Shown here in pieces: positions 59,327 to 64,000 of a stretch of 64,000 nucleotides of DNA. A program made the translations under genes and the position numbers. The notes under the pieces are model-generated. The model was not told where the DNA came from and did no database searches. It saw only the letters and a program-made list of their open reading frames with translations. Every line of letters begins with the position of its first letter. Position 1 is the stretch's first letter. This stretch comes from Halomonas daqiaonensis (lineage in GTDB: Bacteria > Pseudomonadota > Gammaproteobacteria > Pseudomonadales > Halomonadaceae), in assembly GCF_900109725.1 (NCBI RefSeq), contig NZ_FOBC01000019.1, positions 16,178 to 80,177 of the forward strand, in the 5' to 3' direction.

Positions 59327-60274
59327 TTAGATAAGCCCGGCGGCGCTCAGCCCGAAGGCACCGATGGTGATGGTCAGGCTGGCCAGCAGTGTGGTCAGGG
59401 CAATGATAGTGGCGGTGAGCGCGGCATTGCCGCCCATCGCCTTGGTCATGACGAAGGCCGCGGCGGCGGTGGGACTGGCGAAGAACAGGAACAGCACCCC
59501 CAGCTCGCGTCCTTCGAAGCCGACGAGCCAGGCGGCCCCAGTGGCCAGTGCCGGCAGGGTGACCATCTTCATCAGGCTGGCGCTGATCGCCAGCCGACCC
59601 GAGTTACGGATCTCGCCCAGCGAGAGGGTGGCGCCGATGCAGATCAGGGCCAGCGGCAGGGTCAGCGAGGCGAAGTAGTCGCCGGAGGTCATCAGCCAGC
59701 CTGGCAGGGGTAATCCCATGGCAGCGACGGGTACGGCGGCAACCACGGCGAGGATCAGCGGATTGGTGGCGATGTGTCCGAGGATGCTGCGCCAATCGGT
59801 GTGCTGGCCTTCCCGGTAGCTGGCCAGGGCGATCACCGAGAAGACATTGTAGGTGAGGATCACCACCCCCAGCAGCAGGCCACCGGCGGACAGCCCGTAG
59901 TCGCCGTACATGCCGGCGGCGAGTGCCAGGCCGACGATGCCGCAGTTGCCGCGGAAGGCGCCCTGTACGTAGACGCCGCGCGCCTCACGGGGTACGCGCA
60001 GGATCGCCCAGCCCCAACTGAACAGGAAGCTGCCCAGAGTCGCCAGGGCGAAGAAACCGAGCAGCGCCGGGTTCAGGGTAGCCGCCAGATCGGCACGAAT
60101 GATGCTGAGGAAGATCAGCGTTGGCAGGGTGGCCTTGAAGACCAGCATCGAGGCGGTGGAGACGAAGGCCCGGTCGATCCAGCCGGCGCGTTTCAGTCCC
60201 AGTCCGATGAACACCATGGCGAAAACCGGCAGGGTGGTCTCCAGGGTCTGCAGGAAGAGGGCCGAGAGCTCCAT
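59327..60274 (-). CDS. AEC family (auxin efflux carrier-like) transporter
   Basis: This is a 315-residue protein with about ten helices in two inverted halves. FRGNCGIVGLALAAGMYGDYG is the first crossover region, and FFASPTAAAAFVMTKAMGGN is the C-terminal half motif common in the family. Bacterial members carry malate, malonate or other carboxylates; the substrate here is unknown. It converges with sixA and is preceded eight bases upstream by a 34-residue membrane peptide gene, with no ribosome site of its own, suggesting reinitiation. Confidence 0.88.
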   Translation of the reverse strand: MELSALFLQTLETTLPVFAMVFIGLGLKRAGWIDRAFVSTASMLVFKATLPTLIFLSIIRADLAATLNPALLGFFALATLGSFLFSWGWAILRVPREARGVYVQGAFRGNCGIVGLALAAGMYGDYGLSAGGLLLGVVILTYNVFSVIALASYREGQHTDWRSILGHIATNPLILAVVAAVPVAAMGLPLPGWLMTSGDYFASLTLPLALICIGATLSLGEIRNSGRLAISASLMKMVTLPALATGAAWLVGFEGRELGVLFLFFASPTAAAAFVMTKAMGGNAALTATIIALTTLLASLTITIGAFGLSAAGLI

Positions 60275-60282
60275 GGGGGCGC

Positions 60283-60387
60283 TTAGCGCATCAGCCAGAA
60301 GCCGACGACGATGGCGGCTATCACGGTCACCAGGAAGACGCAGTTACGGATGCGGGTATCACGGGCGGGTTGGCGAGGGTCTTCCAC
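60283..60387 (-). CDS. Small single-helix membrane protein upstream of the AEC transporter
   Basis: A 34-residue frame starts at GTG with AGGAG six bases upstream. The first 16 residues are polar and basic (MEDPRQPARDTRIRN), then VFLVTVIAAIVVGFWL forms one membrane helix and the protein ends in MR. Basic residues lie on the N-terminal side, so the N-terminus should be inside. It ends eight bases before the AEC ATG. The good ribosome site and strong membrane character argue that it is real; no function is known. Confidence 0.6.
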   Translation of the reverse strand: MEDPRQPARDTRIRNCVFLVTVIAAIVVGFWLMR

Positions 60388-60504
60388 GAGGGGCTCCTGT
60401 CGATTGGACTGTCGTCGCCGGGCGACTTGGCGGATCATGATAATCCCGTTAGCCTGCTATCGCCAGAAGGGTGCCGGCCAGGCGCCCGCCAGCCGGAAGA
60501 GTCC

Positions 60505-61320
60505 ATGAGCAGATCCGACCACACCTCACGCATTCCTCTCGTCTTCGCCCACGCCAACGGCTTCCCGGGGCAGAGCTATCGCAGCTTTCTGGCGCCGCTG
60601 GCAGAGCGCTTCGACCTGCACCCGCTCGATCGCCTGGGCCATCATCCCGACTTTCCCGTCGGCCACAACTGGCTGGCGTTGCGTGATGAGCTGCTCGACC
60701 ACCTGGCCCATCTCCCGGGCCCGGTGGTCGGGGTGGGCCACTCAATGGGCGGCGTGTTGATGGCCATGGCCGCCGAGCACTCTCCCGAGCGCTTCCGCTG
60801 TGTGGTAATGCTCGACCCACCGCTGATGCTGGGCCTGACGGCCTGGGTCATGAAGGCGGCCAAGCGACTCGGCCTGGCCGACCGCCTCACCCCGGCCGGC
60901 AGGACCCTGGGGCGTCGTGACAGCTGGCCCAGCCGGGAGGCCATGTTCCACTATCTGCGTCGGCGTGGGCTCTTCCGGCGCTTCACCGAGGAAGCCCTGC
61001 ACGACTACGTGGATGGCGGCACTCGCGAACTGGATGACGGTAGCGTGGTGCTGCTCTACGACCCTGATATCGAGGTGCAGATATTTCGCCACCTGCCCGA
61101 TCATCTGGGCGACTTGCCCGGCCGGGTCAGGGTACCCCTGGGGGTGTTGACCGGTGCCGAATCCGACCTGCTCTCGGCGTTTCGACGCCGCCAGATGGCG
61201 CGGCGGGGCGTGAGCGTGGCGGAGGTTCCGGGCGGGCACATGTTCCCCATGGAATTTCCCGATTCAACCCGCTCGGCCCTGCTGACCATGCTCGATGACC
61301 TGCTGGCGTCGTCAGCATGA
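60505..61320 (+). CDS. Alpha/beta hydrolase
   Basis: The 271-residue hydrolase has the oxyanion strand PLVFAHANGFPGQSY, the nucleophile elbow GVGHSMGGVLM (Ser80) and the terminal histidine in VPGGHMFPMEFP. A helical cap of about 90 residues lies between about 115 and 210. It would cleave an ester, thioester or epoxide; the substrate is not evident. The ATG at 60505 begins the domain. Its stop overlaps the next start by four bases. Confidence 0.87.
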   Translation: MSRSDHTSRIPLVFAHANGFPGQSYRSFLAPLAERFDLHPLDRLGHHPDFPVGHNWLALRDELLDHLAHLPGPVVGVGHSMGGVLMAMAAEHSPERFRCVVMLDPPLMLGLTAWVMKAAKRLGLADRLTPAGRTLGRRDSWPSREAMFHYLRRRGLFRRFTEEALHDYVDGGTRELDDGSVVLLYDPDIEVQIFRHLPDHLGDLPGRVRVPLGVLTGAESDLLSAFRRRQMARRGVSVAEVPGGHMFPMEFPDSTRSALLTMLDDLLASSA

Positions 61321-62204
61321 GCGGACCCCGATCCCTGAGATTGGCCGGGGGCCGCCTGGCAGCGCTGGCCTGGGGCGATGACAAGGCCCCCACCTGGCTG
61401 GCGCTGCACGGCTGGCTAGACAATGCCGCCAGCTTTTCGCGCCTGGCGCCCCGGCTGGTCGAGGCGCTCGGCATCCGGGTGGTGGCCATCGACTTCGCCG
61501 GCCATGGCCTGTCCCGTCACTGTCATGGGGACTATGCACTATGGGACTATTGTCATGACCTCCTCGATGCCTGCGACCATTTGGACCTCTCGCAGGTGAC
61601 GCTTTTGGCCCACTCCATGGGGGCCGGCGTGGCCTGCCTGATGGCCGCCGCCCTGCCGGAGCGCGTCGAGACATTGGTGCTGCTCGATGGCCTGGGAGCC
61701 CTGACCAGCGAGGCCGACGAGGCACCAGCCCAGTTGCGCAAGGGCCTGCTCGCCGATCGACGCCCCTCCTCGCCGGCGCCGCGCTATCCTGATAGTGAGA
61801 CCGCTGTGGCAGCGCGTGTGGCTGGTGGGGCGACGCCGATCGATGCCGAGACGGCGTGGCCGTTGGTGCTGCGTAACCTGGAAACATTGCCCGATGGCCA
61901 TGTGCAGCTGCGCACCGATGCTCGTCTGCTGCGCCCGTCCCTGGTGCGACTCTCTCCCGATCAGGTGGGGGCCATGCTGGCGACGATCCGTTGTCCGGTG
62001 CTGTTGGTGGAAGGAGAAACCGGCATCCTGGGAGAGCGCGCACGGGCGCACCAGGCCCGGGCGGCGGTAAAAAGGTTGACCCGCCGAGTGCTGCCGGGCG
62101 GCCACCACCTGCATCTGGAACCGCTGGCTGTGGCAATGGTGACGGACACCATCGTGAGGTGGCATGACAACGAGACTAGCAGCCGACAAGGAGGGGCCCC
62201 ATGA
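61317..62204 (+). CDS. Alpha/beta hydrolase
   Basis: A second, only distantly similar hydrolase of 295 residues follows. Its elements are ALHGWLDNAASFSRL (oxyanion), DFAGHGLSRH, LLAHSMGAGVACLM with Ser100, VLLVEGETG for the acid and LPGGHHLHLE for the histidine. This pattern is close to MhpC-like and serine-hydrolase-like enzymes. The start and stop overlap the neighbouring genes as ATGA, so the three genes form one translationally coupled unit. Confidence 0.88.
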   Translation: MSGPRSLRLAGGRLAALAWGDDKAPTWLALHGWLDNAASFSRLAPRLVEALGIRVVAIDFAGHGLSRHCHGDYALWDYCHDLLDACDHLDLSQVTLLAHSMGAGVACLMAAALPERVETLVLLDGLGALTSEADEAPAQLRKGLLADRRPSSPAPRYPDSETAVAARVAGGATPIDAETAWPLVLRNLETLPDGHVQLRTDARLLRPSLVRLSPDQVGAMLATIRCPVLLVEGETGILGERARAHQARAAVKRLTRRVLPGGHHLHLEPLAVAMVTDTIVRWHDNETSSRQGGAP

Positions 62205-63286
62205 GCCAGCAAGAGGAAGCTGAGAGCCCGCAAGGTAAGCGCGTGGCGTTGGTGCTCGGCAGCGGGGGCGCACGGGGCTATGCCCACATCGGGGTCATCG
62301 AGGAACTCGAGGCGCGGGGCTACCAGGTGGTAGCGATCTCCAGCTGTTCCATGGGCGCCGTGGTGGGTGGTGTGTACGCGGCGGGGCAACTGGCCGCTTA
62401 CCGCGACTGGGTCTGTCGGCTGGATTATTTCGACGTGCTCAGGCTGGTCGATGTTACCTGGAGTCCCATGGGGGCCATGAAGGCCAACAAGGTGATGGAC
62501 AAGCTCGAGAACCTGATCGGCGAGACACGCATCGAGGATCTGGCGATCCCCGTGACCACTGTGGCCACCGACATGACTCGCCAGCGCGAGGTGTGGTTCC
62601 AGAAAGGTTCGCTGCTCGAGGCGATTCGCGCCTCCATCGCCGTGCCCGGGGTGATCACGCCGGTGCATCGCGGCGACCAGGTACTGGTTGACGGTGGGCT
62701 GCTCAACCCGCTGCCGATCATCCCCACGGTATCGACGCAGGCGGACTTCGTGCTGGCGGTCAATGCCACCGCCCATAGCCCGCGCCCGGTGACCCTGGAT
62801 GATCTGTTGCCTCCCGAAGAAGTCGCTGAGGAGCAGGTGCGGGAGACATCGCGGAAAGCCGGAGGCGTCGACTTCGCCAGTTGGATCGACGGGGTTCGCA
62901 GGGCAACACGACGACTGTTCGATGGTTTCGGCAATCAGGATGACTGCGAGAGTGGTGACAAGAGCGAGATGGAAGAGGCCCTGGAGGGTGGTCGTCGCGA
63001 TTGGGGCCGGATGGATATGGTGCTGGCCTCCTTCGACATCACCCAGGCAGCCCTGGCCAAGTACAAGGTGGCAGGTTACCCCCCGGATGTGCTCATCGAG
63101 GTGCCCAAGACGGTCTGTGGTGCCTATGAATTCCACCGCGCAGAGGCGCTGATCAGCCTCGGCAGGCACCTGGCCGCGGAAGCGCTTGACCGCTTCGAGG
63201 GGCGTACCCATCCCGTCTGGGGGAGCCCGTCCATCGTGGTGAAAAGGCCCGACAAGGAAGGTCAGGAAAGGGAAGAAGACTCTTGA
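62201..63286 (+). CDS. Patatin-like phospholipase (RssA-type)
   Basis: The 361-residue protein has the patatin signatures: the oxyanion loop LGSGGARGYAHIGVIEEL (about 19-36), the nucleophile elbow SSCSMGAVVGG with Ser50, and the catalytic Asp in VDGGLLNPLPI. It resembles E. coli RssA (301) with a longer, charged C-terminus. The residue two before the nucleophile is Ser rather than the usual Gly of GxSxG. It would hydrolyse phospholipids or other acyl esters in the cytoplasm. It ends seven bases before the convergent smr gene. Confidence 0.88.
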   Translation: MSQQEEAESPQGKRVALVLGSGGARGYAHIGVIEELEARGYQVVAISSCSMGAVVGGVYAAGQLAAYRDWVCRLDYFDVLRLVDVTWSPMGAMKANKVMDKLENLIGETRIEDLAIPVTTVATDMTRQREVWFQKGSLLEAIRASIAVPGVITPVHRGDQVLVDGGLLNPLPIIPTVSTQADFVLAVNATAHSPRPVTLDDLLPPEEVAEEQVRETSRKAGGVDFASWIDGVRRATRRLFDGFGNQDDCESGDKSEMEEALEGGRRDWGRMDMVLASFDITQAALAKYKVAGYPPDVLIEVPKTVCGAYEFHRAEALISLGRHLAAEALDRFEGRTHPVWGSPSIVVKRPDKEGQEREEDS

Positions 63287-63292
63287 GCGTTG

Positions 63293-63868
63293 TCAGGCCC
63301 AGCTTCCCCGCCGCCTGAGCAGCACATAGATGGCCCCGGTACCGCCGTCGATCGCGGTTGCCGAGCAGAAGGCCAGCACGCTGGGCCACTCCCGCAGCCA
63401 GGCATTCACGTGGCTCTTGATCACGGGGTAGTCGCTGGTGGTGCCCCAGGCCTTGCCGTGCACGACCAGCACGCAGCGTCGGCGGCGGGCCACGGCGTCG
63501 AGCAGGAAGGCTTCCAGCTCCGCCCGAGCCTCCTCGAGGGTATGGCCATGCAGGTCGAGTCCTGCCTCCCAGCCGATGCGTCCGCGCTTGAGTTGCTGAC
63601 GCGTGCGCCAGGGTAGATCGGGCAGCGCGAAGTCGAGGAACTCGGAGGGCCGTACCGGCTCCACCCGGCCGTCCGAGGTGCGGCCGGCCGCCGCGAGATC
63701 GTCAGTGGCCGTGGTCGCGGCGGCCCGTCGCTCGGCCGCGGCGTGATCCCGCCGGCGCCGGCGGCCGGGGTCGGCGCGGTTGCTGGCGATCGGGCGTACG
63801 CCGGCGTCGCGCAGCGCCTGGCGAAAGGCGCTGATCTCGTCCTCATCCGGGGGGTGGTCTCGACTCAT
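63293..63868 (-). CDS. Smr/MutS2 domain protein
   Basis: The 191-residue protein has a basic, alanine- and arginine-rich N-terminal half and a C-terminal Smr domain: LDLHGHTLEEAR, VLVVHGKAWG and GGTGAIYVLLRR. Smr domains nick DNA or cleave RNA; E. coli SmrB cuts mRNA at collided ribosomes. The domain layout fits SmrA/SmrB. The ATG at 63868 is chosen; a TTG at 63892 would coincide with the probable transcription start. Confidence 0.87.
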   Translation of the reverse strand: MSRDHPPDEDEISAFRQALRDAGVRPIASNRADPGRRRRRDHAAAERRAAATTATDDLAAAGRTSDGRVEPVRPSEFLDFALPDLPWRTRQQLKRGRIGWEAGLDLHGHTLEEARAELEAFLLDAVARRRRCVLVVHGKAWGTTSDYPVIKSHVNAWLREWPSVLAFCSATAIDGGTGAIYVLLRRRGSWA

Positions 63869-63898
63869 GGGGCTATTCGGCTTGTGAAGCAAAGCGCC

Positions 63899-63904
63899 AG
63901 TATA
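63899..63904 (-). promoter_or_regulatory. Candidate -10 element of the smr gene
   Basis: TATACT (five of six matches) reads on the minus strand, giving a start near 63892 and a short leader to the ATG at 63868. No good -35 is seen at the right distance. Confidence 0.35.
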
Positions 63905-63912
63905 CCGCAGGG

Positions 63913-64000
63913 CTATCGCAGTTGAGCGAACTGACGAATGAGGCTCAGTAAGTAGTCGTCATTCCAGCCTGCTTGCTTTCGCTTTCCTTTCATAGACCCT
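63913..64000 (-). CDS. Unidentified frame at the window edge, probably a C-terminus
   Basis: A minus-strand frame enters from the right edge and ends in TAG, with the visible part ending GWNDDYLLSLIRQFAQLR. It is either the last 28 residues of a longer protein or a 26-residue peptide from the ATG at 63993, which has AGGGT before it. The sequence has amphipathic helical character but is too short to assign. Confidence 0.35.
   Translation of the reverse strand, partial: GSMKGKRKQAGWNDDYLLSLIRQFAQLR

Overview
The window is a dense, GC-rich block of bacterial chromosome from a gammaproteobacterium. Gene content and order point to a Halomonas-like member of the Oceanospirillales. The evidence is a mixture of E. 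coli-type order (psd-rsgA-orn-queG-nnr-tsaE-amiB-mutL-miaA-hfq-hflX-hflK-hflC-purA), Pseudomonas-type traits (an RhdA-type rhodanese beside psd, a long two-ACT SerB, hisZ before purA, a long-form LeuA) and a REP-like repeat family. The assignment is inference; no rRNA or tRNA gene is visible to confirm it. I see no prophage, insertion sequence, CRISPR array or integron. Almost every base is coding, and most genes are core functions.

Layout. 1-5.5 kb: a truncated erythromycin-esterase-like gene, a small membrane protein, cmoAB (tRNA wobble uridine modification), pgi and a YqiA-type esterase. 5.5-9.6 kb: parE-parC (topoisomerase IV), followed by a REP cluster. 9.8-11.9 kb: serB overlapping a NaChBac-type voltage-gated sodium channel. 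11.9-14 kb: a leucine attenuation leader and leuA. 14-16.7 kb: the EF-P locus (epmB divergent from efp-epmA). 16.7-34.7 kb: psd, rhdA, rsgA, orn, queG and the long nnr-tsaE-amiB-mutL-miaA-hfq-hflX-hflK-hflC-hisZ-purA series. 34.8-38.7 kb: cobO, an RLAN-type RimK-like ligase facing a GNAT acetyltransferase, yajQ and a DUF454 protein. 38.8-48.5 kb: pepN, a small membrane protein, a CPA2 antiporter, a YegS-like kinase, lemA plus an M48 protease, a VOC protein and an acidic repeat lipoprotein. 48.6-54.4 kb: a cold-shock gene, a double-TM2 protein, a LysE-type exporter, slt and htpG with a near-perfect heat-shock promoter. 54.6-64 kb: pntAB, gpsA, sixA, an AEC transporter with a 34-residue companion, two alpha/beta hydrolases coupled to a patatin, an Smr protein and an unidentified fragment.

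How the genes work together. Several clusters are coherent modules: tRNA and translation quality (cmoAB, the EF-P lysylation set, tsaE, miaA, queG, rsgA, hflX), envelope maintenance (psd, amiB, slt, hflKC, the M48 protease) and redox supply (pntAB, nnr). The most informative regulatory region is the leuA leader. It contains a short Leu-codon-rich peptide, then a second small frame with no leucine codon that reads through the terminator hairpin. The least characterised parts are the RLAN-RimK/GNAT pair, the acidic lipoprotein with a duplicated 39-residue module, the hydrolase-hydrolase-patatin cassette and the sodium channel with a changed filter residue. I did not find an obvious large new system; these are the best candidates for something undescribed.
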